This document shows positions 35,918-47,127 of a stretch of 64,000 nucleotides of DNA, in pieces (position 1 is the stretch's first letter; each line of letters opens with the position of its first letter). Both the position numbers and the translations under genes were made by a program. Where the stretch lies: NCBI GenBank assembly GCA_020064725.1, contig JAGTWJ010000019.1, positions 4,712,001 through 4,776,000 on the forward strand, in the 5' to 3' direction. This DNA comes from Drechslerella dactyloides (Eukaryota > Ascomycota > Orbiliomycetes > Orbiliales > Orbiliaceae). The notes beneath the pieces were generated by a model. That model worked only from the letters and a program-made list of their open reading frames with translations. It was not told where the DNA came from and did no database searches.

Positions 35918-37634
35918 TCATGCCTGCATCTCAAACTCGGACGGGAGCATAGATACGGTATTATTCCCTGCGCGGCGGTTCATCCGTTCCTTCAAATTGG
36001 TCCCCAGTCTCTTGAGCGGCGTGATTTCGAACACCTTGTCCATGTTCTCCAGCGACCCGATGCCTTGAGTCTCAGGCATGTAAAAGATATACACCACTGA
36101 TAACATGGTCGCTGTCAGTATATTTTGGAAAACAATATGGTTCTTCTAACGAAGACTAGGAATGCATTGATGGACTCACATAGTGCGAACGCCGTACATC
36201 CTCCAAAGAAAAAGTACGGCCCACATGCGCTCCTCGCCAGGAAAACCGGCGTGGTCAGCGCGATAACATAATTAGCAACCCAGTTCGCGCTATGACTTAG
36301 ACTGTTCACTGTCGCCCGCGTCTCCATCGGCTGTATCTCCACGGCATAGATCCGCAAGATCATGCTCCAGCCAATTGTAAACGTGATCACGAACAGATAT
36401 ATCGCTGCGACAATCGTCCATTTCGCACCCGTTGCCCCCGCACTTGGACTTGCGTACAGCCCCCCGATGAGGAACATGGATAGAACAATACCGAAGCCCG
36501 TGTAGAGAAGCGTTGGGCGGCGCCCCCACCGGTCAGAATAGGCGAGCGAGATGGCGGTGCATATCACCATTAAGATGGCCGTGACACCGGACGCGAGAAA
36601 GCTAGCACTCTGTGAGGATAAACCAGCCTGGCTGAACAGCACCGGGGCGTAGTAGAGTACCCCGTCGATACCCGTGGTTTGCTGACAGGTCATCATGAAG
36701 ATAGCGAGGGATGCGCGCCACCTGTTCTGCTTCTTCGCAAGCAACTTTAGCGAGCGAAAAGCGTAGGCGATGTTCGCTCTGAATCCCCGTCCGCGGGGTG
36801 TCTCCTGAGTGGTGATGTTTTCGCGGATGGCAAGTAGCTCCTGCTTCTCTCGCTCGGCAGCTGTACCCATTCCCATTTTCTCGAGGATCGCCATGGCTTC
36901 ATCCCGCCGGTTGACATGCAGCAGCCAACGGTGCGAGTGTGGCATGAACAGCGAGCCGAAAGAGAGATTTGCCGCAACCACAGCCTGCCAGATGAACGGG
37001 ATGCGCCAGGCCATGGTACTTTCAATGCGGGAGGTACCGTAGCAAAGAAAGTAGCCAAGACAGAGCCCGCATGTAATGCCCATGAACAAGATAGATGTTA
37101 CACGCCCCCGAACATGACCCGGGGCTATCTCGATAATATAGACCTGCGTAGATGTCAGGAAGAAACCCTCGCCAAGGCCAGCAATAGACCGGCCAATGAG
37201 CAGAACGGCTAGTTTCCCCGATTGTGAACTGTTGCCGAACCCTGCGATAGCCTGCAGGAGCGATCCTACGGCAAAGATTCCGGCGCCTAAGCAGGTGGTA
37301 TGTGTTCGTGAGATCTTATCCGCGAGATGGCCGGCAAAGACGGACGCGATCGCGGCAGTAAGAAGGATCATGGAGATTATTACGCCGTGTAGTGTGGGTG
37401 ACAGTTGACCGAAGTCTTTCTGGAATTGCTCCATGACGGTGATAGGCCCGATCGAGCCGGTGTCAAATCTACGCTCAATAGCATGTTAGATTTGGGCTGG
37501 CACGCTCTCAAGTTGGACTGGTGATTGCATCTAGAATCTCGAAACAATGAAGCTTACCCAAAGAGGAGACCGGCTTGGGACATGAATAGCGCGTACCAGA
37601 TGTACGGAGGCGGCATCTTTAGCTGAAAGCCCAT
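35918..37634 (-). CDS. MFS sugar transporter
   Basis: Three exons, 37634-37558, 37468-36180 and 36111-35918, encode 519 residues, the usual length; the introns are 89 and 68 bp. Sugar-porter signatures: FGFDTGSIGP in helix 1, GHLADKISR in the helix 2-3 loop, RSIAGLGEGFFLTSTQVYI, EIAPGHVRG, QQTTGIDGVLYYAP (QQxxGxxxxxYY), DRWGRRP and PETQG after helix 6/12. About 12 helices are visible. By family knowledge it carries a hexose or related polyol across the plasma membrane by proton symport; substrate cannot be read from the sequence. The last exon supplies helix 12 and the PETQG motif, so the single long frame alone gives a false C-terminus. Confidence 0.93.
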
Positions 37635-37692
37635 CTTGAAATCTTTCCGATATCAAATAATCTGATAATTTATCTAGATGGAGATGCGAGAG

Positions 37693-37738
37693 ATATGCTG
37701 CATTCAGCGAGGTCTAGATATTCTTACGAGACCATATG
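37693..37738 (+). repeat. Possible degenerate mini-insertion, copy 9
   Basis: GGTCT and AGACC (37711-37715 and 37729-37733) enclose TTCTTACG, resembling the core but with a different loop. The 36-bp block 37698-37733 starts CTGC, has a CTG/CAG mini-hairpin, and is flanked by ATATG on both sides. It lies just upstream of the transporter start. Confidence 0.3.
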
Positions 37739-38305
37739 AAAACCCGTTCGTGGTACTCGTATGAAACGCTGGGCCATGGGCCACGTTGCATTGGCTGCTC
37801 GTTTCGATATTTGAGCTCATTTATGATCGTGGGTCATTATTTTTATAAGCCTTCGAAAGATACACATTGGAGTCACGAAAACTGGTCGGTAGGTATCCGA
37901 CGTGTTCGAGCGGTGACAGAACGACGCTGTGCACGGTGACGTTTATACAGAGCAGCCGCTTTGAACTCACGATCTCGATAGCGAATTTTCTGACTAATGG
38001 TAGAAAAGTTTCGCCTGCCTGTCGACACCAAAATCTACCACCCAAATTAATAAGCTCGGCTACGACCTTTGACCCATTTCATGGAGGGGATGTCTGCCGA
38101 TGGGTAAGGTTTGCCGCCTTTGCATACACTTGATCCACGATAAGGAATGCATGCATATGGCAAAGCGTTCTCGAATCGGCTAGTTGTGTGGTATTCCCCG
38201 GCACGGACGACATGCGCATATGCAATGCATGCACTGTATTATCTTCGCCGGAAGAACTGTCGGTCAAGCGAACCCCACAGCGCTCCGTGACCTGAAATAG
38301 GCACG

Positions 38306-38611
38306 TCAGCTATCGTCATTGGCTTCGATTGGTTGCTGAAGTGTATGAATCATGGCCGTACCAATGGGTGGCGTGCCATCGATTTTAGTTACAGTGGATC
38401 GGTCTTCGGGATTCCAGTAGAGCTGGTGCGTTATCGATAGCGCAATGTGCTGATTAATAAGCTGCAGTTCCTGAAGTCCGAGATTCCTCCGAGCGGCGGC
38501 AATCCCGCCGACCGAAGGCACGCAATATCGCATAACTTGGATCGAGCTCCTCGGTTGTAGCTCCTTGTCGCACGATATCCGGGATGGGAGTTCGGTGTCG
38601 GACAGCAACAC
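38306..38611 (-). CDS. Hypothetical ORF, possibly part of a spliced gene
   Basis: 102-codon open stretch with coding-like composition (NLGLQELQLINQHIALSITH, NPEDRSTVTKIDGTPPIG). No family recognised and no start context that convinces; upstream sequence may add a short exon. It could also be a relic. It lies in the gene-poor DNA between the transporter and the subtilisin. Confidence 0.25.
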   Translation of the reverse strand: MLLSDTELPSRISCDKELQPRSSIQVMRYCVPSVGGIAAARRNLGLQELQLINQHIALSITHQLYWNPEDRSTVTKIDGTPPIGTAMIHTLQQPIEANDDS

Positions 38612-38836
38612 TAACTGGCCGGATTTGATGCGGATGTATCAATGTGAGTCGTTCCGAGACGGTGCCTGTAGTTGAGACGCTGGCGTGCTTGGGGGTGAGT
38701 TTTGAGAGATCGTAGGGAGGGCCAGGGCGTTAGACTACTGAAGCACGAGCAGCCTTTTATTTTTGAGTAATTCCGAAGGCGTCTATAGCCCAGCTTCACG
38801 TCCTCGACGCTGGTCTATGCTCATTGTGGTATTTTG

Positions 38837-38891
38837 GTCTACAACGCCTGCGCTTCGTGCGTGTCTGGCCCGCGAGACCAGTCTACAACGC
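38837..38891 (+). mobile_element. Mini-insertion, copy 7, with perfect 11-bp duplication
   Basis: GTCTACAACGC occurs at 38837-38847 and 38881-38891. The 33-bp insert between them starts CTGCGCTTCG and ends GTCTGGCCCGCGAGACCA, the most GC-rich version of the core. Hairpin 1 is CGC/GCG and hairpin 2 is GTCT/AGAC. The differences from other copies in the loop are all C/T or G/A. Confidence 0.85.
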
Positions 38892-39246
38892 ATAGTATAC
38901 TTTGACCATCAGAGTTGATCGGGCTATCGGATACGGCGTGTATCGCGGGACGATTGATATAGACCTGGCATTATATTATGAATTTAGAATGAAAACAGTG
39001 TGGAGAGCATTGAGGATAAAGTTTGCTAGGCTATAGGATCGTCCAATCAGAAAATTGACATGTGAGCGAAAAAAAAATAATTGGCGTCTGGACTAAAAAT
39101 CACTAAATTTATAAAACTATAAGGGCCGCAAAACGTGCAATCAAGGGTAATATTAAAGAACTCTCCATGAATTCAGCGGCTTCATGGCCATTCTTCCGAC
39201 GTGAGCTCCTCGACCTGGTAAACGCCATGAATGTTGATCAATGGCA

Positions 39247-40694
39247 TCACAACTGGTATCGACGCTTCAAAGTGCCGTTTCTTGGCACTCCGGATCCCGG
39301 AGCGGAGACGATCCCGGTATTCAGCATAACCATTCCATTGGGCGGCATCTTTGAGACTCCGCGGATAACGCCCTTCTGAGCCATTGATAACAACAACTTC
39401 TTCATGCCCGCTGGGTCCGTCTTCAAGTTCGGATTCTTCGCCAGTAGGTCTGCAATCACGCCGGTCACCGCCGGACAGGCCATCGAAGTCCCATCCAGAG
39501 GCATGACGGAGCGGGGGCCCTTGTTGAAGGTACTGACGACCTGAACGCCGGGCGCATGGATGTCAACGCATCGGCCAAAGTTGGAAAATCCAGCCCTGGC
39601 GTCATTGATATCCGTTGCGCCAACGGTGATAAGAGGGATCTGTGTTGATAGTCGGCCAGGCTCGCTTGAGCATGCGTCGGTGTTTTCATTTCCAGCCGCA
39701 ACGGAAACGTGAATACCCGCGTCTGTCGCACGGCGCATAATGTCGGTGATGGCGGGGCTGCCAGCGGGTCCACCAAGCGACATGCTAATTACCGAGCCCA
39801 TGAAGCCTGGCTGGCCTTTACGTTGATTATGCTGTGTGATAGCCGCGTCCACGCCGGCTGCGATAGCGGAGTCCGAGCCACCTTGTGTATCAAGAACCTT
39901 GACACCCCAAAGGTTGACATTCTTGGCGACACCGAATGTCAGCGAGCCGATAGTTCCTGCTGTGTGCGTCCTGTATGTCACTACTGTCAGCCATATGGTC
40001 CTAGAAAGCCTTCAACCGAATCAATCGACGCTTACCCATGTCCCTCATTGTCCCTCCCATCGTCGCCAAACGCGCTGAAAATCATCTTGGCACGTCCGTT
40101 GAAGTCTTGGTGCGCGACATTAATTCCCGTATCCAATACATACACATCCACACCACTTCCACTCTGCCTATCGAACTTATAGCTAAAAGCCAAGTCGATT
40201 GCACTCTGTCCCTGCGATACTTCTACCGGCTGCGATGTTGCTATTCTCGCAAGGTTCCACGGCGCGGAGCCTTGTTCGACCAAACCCCCAGCCTGCCGCT
40301 TCAAGTTATGCATGCTGAACCCCGCCGCGGCAGGCATATCCCATGGCTTGGCGGTGGTCGGCATTACTGCTGTTGCGCGACGATAGTTCTTGGCGACGAT
40401 GGCGACGCTATCGAGTGCAGACATAGCGGACACTCTGTCGGACTTCATGGCCATTGTGAAGGCGCGGATATTGTGGCCAAAAGTTTTTGCGCCGACTTCA
40501 GTCTGGTTGTGGCCCATGCTGCTGAAGATTTCAGACCAAGGCCGCTTCTCAGTCTCCTTCATGAGGACGATGTATTCTTCGTTGGAGTCGGCAAGGGCGT
40601 CAACATCCTTGGAGGCGGGTGTAGGTGCTGCGAGTGTAACCTCGAGGGTGGCGAGGAGGAGGAGGAAGGGCGAGAGAAGAATTGATGACCTCAT
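39247..40694 (-). CDS. Secreted subtilisin-like serine protease (S8, proteinase K type)
   Basis: Two exons, 40694-40036 and 39970-39247 (65-bp intron), encode 460 residues. A signal peptide (LLLLATLEVTLA) is followed by an inhibitor-I9 propeptide (EEYIVLMKETEKRPW...). The mature domain likely begins after KR near residue 130 (QAGGLVEQGSAPWNLARI). The catalytic triad is complete: Asp in VYVLDTGIN, His in EGHGTHTAGT (the intron splits the Gly before THT), and Ser in DGTSMACP. The oxyanion Asn lies in VAAGNEN. By family knowledge it is an extracellular alkaline protease. The C-terminal 25 residues after the fold are Gly/Arg-rich and unusual. Confidence 0.93.
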
Positions 40695-42593
40695 CTTGTA
40701 AAGCTGTACTACAACGATGTTCCTAGGAATGAGCGAGCGGGAGTCTGGTAGTTGTCGATCGGAAAACTCTCAATCGCACAGCGATGAGTAAAAGCGAATA
40801 CTAGTTGAACGTAACGTCGGTATATTAAATATTATAGTAATAATAAGAATAATTTCAAAAAAAAATTAAAAGAAGGCTGAACGAGAAGTGAATAGAATAG
40901 ACAAAAGGAAAGAAGCGGCTAGCGTGAAAGGGACCAGCCCAGCAAAAGACAGAATATTACTCGATGATTGAGAAGTGAATGGGATAATGGAACAACCAGT
41001 CCAAGGTGCGAGCGAGCCTATATATTCTTAAATCTACTCTCTGTCGCAATTAAGACCTACTGCTATCTGTAGTCCGGTTATGGCTATTAGCTGCCTGTCT
41101 ACAACTAGCTAGCGGCACTTCATGCATGCTCAATCTCGTAACCAGGTCAAAACACCAAGGCTACTCAGGCACTCTAGCCACTATAGATTCGTTCTCAAAA
41201 CCTCGAAAGGCTTAAAGCGGCCCATAGAGACATATCATAAGTGCATTATGCATCAGCCATACACGCTGCCTTGATTTCATACCTGTCGGCCTGATAGCTA
41301 ACAAAATGGCATCTATGGCACAAGGTATTCGGAGGCTAGTAGAAACAAACATCTGCATGCCAGATCCCCTGTATTTTGCCAGTTATTCGGATATCGGCTC
41401 ATCTACCGAAACTAGAGATCCGATCCATTGTAAGGCCTGCTATAATGTCAAGCACGTCGTGCCGAAGCTAGAATCCCCTGGTCTTATCCCTTTTTGGCCC
41501 TGGGGTATATGCGTTGGGCATGTTGCATGTTCCCAACTGGCAATCTTCCCCCAATGTTGGCATATATTCCGACCCCCCGCCCCTAAGAATAGGTCCCAGG
41601 TGGCGCCGTATGTACCTGCACATGAGTCAATGCATATCTTTGGGGACGACTGCGCCAGAATCCTTCTTCGTTCAGACGCCTTTTGAGCCTCCTGTGTTAC
41701 GCCATTGCATGTTCGGTTCAGTGTCGCTTCCTGGGCGTGCTGGGCCCTGAGTGGAAAAATGAGCCCTGATTGGCTGCATGCGACGTCGAACAACTTGGCG
41801 TGTGAGGCGTTGTTGCAGAATCCGGCGAAATGCATATCGTCGACGAGTCGGGCAGTTGTTTGATGGCGAGACAGGATGGAATAGAAACAAGAGGACCGAC
41901 CGATCACTCGTAAAATGAGAAGCATATTCGTAAATTGATGGCAGACTGTTACTGCGTTTCTGGGGATCAATTTTAGAACTGTCTACTGCAATTCGTTGTG
42001 CTGCGAGCGCGGATAATTCTAGAATTGGGCCCTCTTCGGGGGGGGAGCAAATCGGTGCGTATAGTCACGGAGATATGAGAATTTTAATTTGAAGGGGTTG
42101 TACGGCTCGGAAGGGATATAATCTGATGGTGTGCATGTGTAGGCATCGATCGCAAACACTACTAGAAGTTAATTATCAGAAGATTAGAATATAGGATCAA
42201 GGGCTGCCATGTTGGTAGTACGCATATGCTCGGATTTTGCGCGATTGTCAGCTTGCTAATTCAACCGAAGACCCTGAGGTTATCGTGAATGGGTCTTCCG
42301 ATATTTCGTCATTGACAATGCTGTAGTTTGATGCCGATAATCCGGCGGCCACATTTCCTCGCCTGATGAATCCGTCGACCACTACTGTATGCCTCGCACC
42401 GTCGGGTCTGAACTTGTTACAGATTGAGCTCGTGAGCCGCACGTCAATTGACTCCCGCATCTGAGACGTCCGCCGGATGTAGTTTCTGTCGTTCGGTCTA
42501 GTCTAGTGCCCCAGCTGCAGCATAGCCTATCGCGTCATATAGCTTGCTTGGTGTTTAGAGTGTTGAATGACTGGAACCTGTCGGAACGTTACT
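40695..42593. other. Intergenic, no gene supported
   Basis: Includes the AT-rich upstream flank of the protease gene. ORFs near 41306-41970 overlap on both strands without motifs. A short minus-strand stretch at 42248-42460 (RHTVVVDGFIRRGNVAAG) looks coding but is isolated, probably a relic. Confidence 0.45.
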
Positions 42594-42860
42594 TATAAGT
42601 TCGCAGCTCCGTCTGCTGTGACAGTTTTCCCACCTTCGATTCGTCCATTGCAAAGCATCTTGGGGGCTCCTTGGGTGCAAACCTTTCTCTCCTTTCCTTT
42701 CTCACTTTCATTTCTGACCTCTGGGAGGTTCGAGCGTTCTGGTAACGCTCTTTGAGTCTGCTTTCTCTTCGACTTTTTTTTTTCTTATTTTCTTTTCAAT
42801 ATTTGTTCAAGATTTTAGACAGATCGATTGCAAACGTGATAGAAACTTTCTTGATTAACA
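42594..42860 (+). promoter_or_regulatory. Likely promoter of the Pro/Gly-rich protein gene
   Basis: TATAAG at 42594-42599 and a long CT/T-rich stretch (42686-42800) precede the ATG at 42861, the pattern of a strongly expressed fungal gene. No specific operator was recognised. Confidence 0.4.
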
Positions 42861-44228
42861 ATGAGAACTACGGCCTTTCTGATTGTTCCTCTCCTCATTT
42901 CTGCCTCATCGGCAGTTCTGGGGGAGGTATTACCTAGGGGGCCAGATGAGGTGCATAACGTCGAGCGAAGTTACAAGGGCTGGAAGCGCAATATAGTCCG
43001 TCGTCAGTCAGGTAATGGTGCCGGTGGCGCACCGCCCTTCCCACCAGGCCCCCCCGGTGGTGGTCCGTTCCCTCCTGGCCCTCCAGGCCAAGGCCCGCCC
43101 GGATTACCGCCAAATGGCCCACCTGGAGGCTCGCCGTTCCCGCCTGGGCCGCCAGGTGCACCTCAGTTTCCACCAGGCCTAGGACCACCAGGCGCGGGCC
43201 AGCCACAGTTTCCACCAGGCCCTCCCAATGGACCTCCTTTGGGGCCGCCAGGCGGGTCCCCTTTCCCACCTGGGCCCCCCGGTAATTCTCCATTTCCTCC
43301 AGGCCCTCCAGGCCAGCCAGGCCAGCCAGGATCACCATTCCCCCCGGGGCCTCCGAATGGCCCTCCGAATGGGCCGCCCGGCGGGTCACCATTCCCCCCC
43401 GGTCCTCCTGGCGGGACTCCATTCCCTCCCCCAAATGGGCCTCCTGGCGGGTCACCATTTCCTCCAGGTCCCCCTAATGGGCCTCCTGGTGGATCTCCTT
43501 TCCCTCCAGGCCAAGGACAGCCGCAATTCCCGCCAGGCCCTCCGGGACAGTTCCCTCCTGGGCCACCCACGGGACCACCCACGGGCCCCCCTGGTCAACA
43601 ACCACCATTTCCCCCTGGCCCTCCAACTGGGCCACCGGGACAGCAACCGCAACTTCCACCCGGTTCGCCTAATGGTCCGCCTACTGGTCCTCCGGGCACT
43701 CTTCCAGGGTCTCCAATACAACCAGGCCCAGGCGGTCCCAATGTCCCACCTACCAACGGCGGGACTGGATCCCCTAGCTTGCAGCTGACTGGTCCACTGC
43801 CACCAGGCTTCTCAAGTATCCCTGCAGCCGGCGGTGCGAATAACGAGGGAGCAGCCGCAACTTCGAGTTCAAGTGCATCAAACTCAGCATCTACTGCTGT
43901 CCCAGCTGTCCCAGCAGCCACCAGCCTACCACCGGGATTCAAAGTCATTTCTGGGGGTGATCTTCCGAATACCCAAAGTTCTGGATCTGGAAGCTCTGCT
44001 ATTGCCCCTTCTAGTGGCACTGGAGCAGCGCTGGCATCCAGCCCGCCATCAGGGTTCAAGGTTATCTCGACGGCTGCAGCCTCTGGCGCCCTGCCCACTA
44101 ATGGCACTGCACTCTTCCCTGGTGTGACTAGCAGCTCTTCAACTGGATCTATCCCTACCTCGACGCAAAGCGCCCTGTCCACGACCTTTGTCCGGATGGT
44201 TAGGAGGGCTGGCGTTTCCAGCGTATAA
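42861..44228 (+). CDS. Secreted Pro/Gly-rich (collagen-like) protein
   Basis: Single exon of 455 residues. A signal peptide (TAFLIVPLLISASSAVLG) is followed by a short basic segment with Kex2-type sites (GWKR, IVRR). Residues about 55-310 are low-complexity Pro/Gly built from FPPGPPGGSPFPPGPPNG-type units. These contain GPP triplets but not a continuous Gly-X-Y register. The C-terminal part (about 315-455) is Ser/Ala-rich with three copies of a PPGF-type module: PPGFSSIP, PPGFKVIS and PSGFKVIS. There is no clear GPI signal at the end. Likely a wall-associated or matrix protein; this is inference. The repeat makes length variation between strains likely. Confidence 0.75.
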   Translation: MRTTAFLIVPLLISASSAVLGEVLPRGPDEVHNVERSYKGWKRNIVRRQSGNGAGGAPPFPPGPPGGGPFPPGPPGQGPPGLPPNGPPGGSPFPPGPPGAPQFPPGLGPPGAGQPQFPPGPPNGPPLGPPGGSPFPPGPPGNSPFPPGPPGQPGQPGSPFPPGPPNGPPNGPPGGSPFPPGPPGGTPFPPPNGPPGGSPFPPGPPNGPPGGSPFPPGQGQPQFPPGPPGQFPPGPPTGPPTGPPGQQPPFPPGPPTGPPGQQPQLPPGSPNGPPTGPPGTLPGSPIQPGPGGPNVPPTNGGTGSPSLQLTGPLPPGFSSIPAAGGANNEGAAATSSSSASNSASTAVPAVPAATSLPPGFKVISGGDLPNTQSSGSGSSAIAPSSGTGAALASSPPSGFKVISTAAASGALPTNGTALFPGVTSSSSTGSIPTSTQSALSTTFVRMVRRAGVSSV

Positions 44229-47127
44229 GCAATATATTAGCACCGGAGTTAACGGGCTTGCAATGTGAACGAGGAAGATGATGATGGGAAAGGTATGCAG
44301 AAAAGCTGTCGTTTGTCACTCTGTTTATGTCGCTTTTATTTTTTGACTTCTAAATTCCGATACTTCGATTCAATCAACAATATCAATATACATGCGCATA
44401 TCATATATAATTAATAATCTTGTCGTCTAGTCTGGGAATATATTGGTGTCTGAAAACTATAACTAGATAGATCCTCTTAGACCGGGCGCGGTGCCTATAA
44501 TCCGCTATAAACGTAAGTATGAAGGCTCACAACATGTAAGGAGCTGGCGAGCTACCCTCTCCACATTTCGATGTCACTCAGGCGTGCTTTATATTTCTTG
44601 CAATACCTTCTCATCAACTTCTCCTTCATGACTGCAATGACATCCCTTGTCACCAAGTGCTGCACGAAACAATTGGGTAGGATGATATCGATATGGGTAT
44701 GCTGCAAAATTATGGAGCGGAAGATAATTGCGGAAGCTGACATGGTATCAATATGACATCACGTTCGATATTTTGTTAAAGCTACTCAAGGAAGGGTCTG
44801 GTTTACGAGACCAGTTAAAGCGTGTGTTTAGATCGTATTTGAAGTACGGTGCTTACAACATAGTCATCGTATATATGGAAACGTTCACCATGATTGTCAT
44901 GGTCGTCTGTCTCTTCCCGGGCCTCCCCGTAAACGCAGGAAAAATTTCCCTCTTTGGGAAAGTTGCAATTCCCAACCCGGAAATCAATGTCGGTTTCGCA
45001 AGCGCTGCCTAATGTCTTCCACGGCCCACTGGTGTACACGGATTAATGCAGCCTTCTTGTTAGTACCATCGTTTTTAGTATGATATTTCGCCGTATATTC
45101 TGGTGAATAATCGAGTCGGGATTCGTACAGTAAGTATCGTTGAGGGGTCTGTCGGAATCGGACGTCCGGAGAAGTCCGTGCCAAGGGCGACATAAGCCAG
45201 CTTCTCCAAGATCTGATGCTAATAGAGACTGGCATTATATATGAGACAACGGATAGCCGATGGGGATGTATGGGTTGCCTATTCTAACCTTTTAAGTGAG
45301 GGCTCGAGAGATTCGCTCCTGATATCATCTTGCAACCGCGGCGACTCAAGGCCTTGAGTTTTGATGCTTCTTATCTGCTCTTTTGTAGATCTTGGGGTTT
45401 CCGAAGACGGTTGGTTCCACTTCCATACGAGAGACGGTGTACCGCGGATGAAGCCGACCGGTTCTAAGGTTGGCAGAGATATCATCTTGTGAGAATCATA
45501 GTACTGAAGCTCGGTTAATTGTGTAAATGGAACACAGCAAAACGAGATCGCCGTCTGCAATCTATGTCGTACGTGGGGTTTTTATGCAGGCAATCTTGCT
45601 GTGCTTACAAATCTATCATGCATTGTGTTCTTATTTACGTGAGAATCGGATCCGGAGATTTCCTTTTAATAGTATTGCGGACTGCGAATATATCATTCTA
45701 GATGCTCAGGTGATTTCAGAAGAATATCTTTTCGTTATGCGTAGAAGCTGACTTTCACTCGTCATTGGCTTCAAAGCTATAGCCTCGTGGCAACAATAGT
45801 TGATGTAATCACCCATGACCATGTCGAGCCTCTGGACACGCGTAGACACAGCCTGTGGCTTGCGTAACAACACGCCGTCGCACATTCGCAAACAAACCGA
45901 CTCAACTTCACCAAGTCCTTATCGGCATGTGCATTGGTAGGCTCGGAATTCGGAAAGCTGCGATTCGCCCGCTAGCGTCATGCTGCGCCGGACAGCCTCC
46001 CAGGGATCCCGAGATGCCACCTGCCTGCACCTACATTAGCTAGGCTTGCGCAATTACGATAGGATCTCCGAGTCATCAATTCAACAATTGAGCCGGGGCG
46101 AGCGAGCAAGACATGCCTCGTGATTATAAAGAAATAATGCATTTGATCCGTGCCTGGGCAGTAAGGCAGCCGCCAAAAGGCCTTCCGAAATCCAGAACAA
46201 GCGCAACCTGGTTAAACCCCAGGTTCGCAGTTGCGAGAAACTCAACTAACTGCAACGTAGGCACTGCGCCGCTGTTCTCTCCTCCTCAACCTGGACAAGG
46301 GTGCCGAGAGCAATAAGCTCCACCAAGAAGTCCTAAGCCATGCATACACCATATATTGCCCCAACATAATGCAGGACGCTTCGATGTCCAAGTACCAAGT
46401 ATTCTTGTCGAGTGTACCAAGTATATCTTCCTAGGGGTCCTTTGTCATCAGATGGTGGGGGCATCTCGTAGCTCGCTTGGCTCGCTTGGCGGAAGGGAAG
46501 GTGCGCCCCACCGACGCGGAAGGTTGAAGATGTTGCTTGAATCGGGTAGGTACAGGTACTCTTGGCGTCTAGCTGCAAGGCGCTGTATACAAGGACGCCC
46601 AACCGGGTCGCGTTACGCAGTCGCATTTTCCTATTTCGATAGTCAATGCTTGTGTCACCGATAACGCGGTAGGTGGGTCTCGTGCTATAGTTCTGCTTAC
46701 CAGAGTACGCTGTGCCTGGCCGACCACCCGATAAGCTGTACGCACAGCATGGTGGGAATGGCGACATGGACCGACTGCTTCGAAGCTTCCGTTAACATCG
46801 ATGGGGTCCCTAGGCAGCTGTCCGAGAGCGCGAGTAGGATCCTCGGGTTCGAGGTCTGCCGCCATGGGCTTCGTACTAGGGACTGGCTGATTGATCGAGG
46901 CATATGCTCAGCCTGATTTCATACTCGAGGCGCAATGGCACCGCTCTATAAGAAGAGCTGTCTGGCTCGGGCAATGAATGATCGACCTTCGAGAGCACCA
47001 GTCACGTCCAATCTGTTGGCCAGACCATTAATCCTTCTGTTCACGGTCCTTTCCACGCTCAGAGCATCTTGTTTCGAGCCAATTGAGATTGCCAAATTAA
47101 TCTCGCGGTTTCACTTTTGAGCTGGAA
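44229..47127. other. Gene-poor interval with relic-looking ORFs and mini-element copy 6
   Basis: Short open stretches on both strands (for example 44552-45235 minus, with ALIRVHQWAVEDIRQRL) look like broken coding sequence but could not be assigned. TATAAG at 46949-46954 is a possible TATA box for the aminopeptidase gene that starts at 47128. Confidence 0.4.
44775..44821 (+). mobile_element. Mini-insertion, copy 6, with perfect 8-bp duplication
   Basis: GTTAAAGC at 44775-44782 and 44814-44821 flanks a 31-bp insert ending GGTCTGGTTTACGAGACCA. The second hairpin is extended here to CTGGT/ACCAG or GGTCT/AGACC. The 5' part (TACTCAAGGAAG) differs from the other copies, and this is the shortest copy with a clear duplication. 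Confidence 0.8.
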
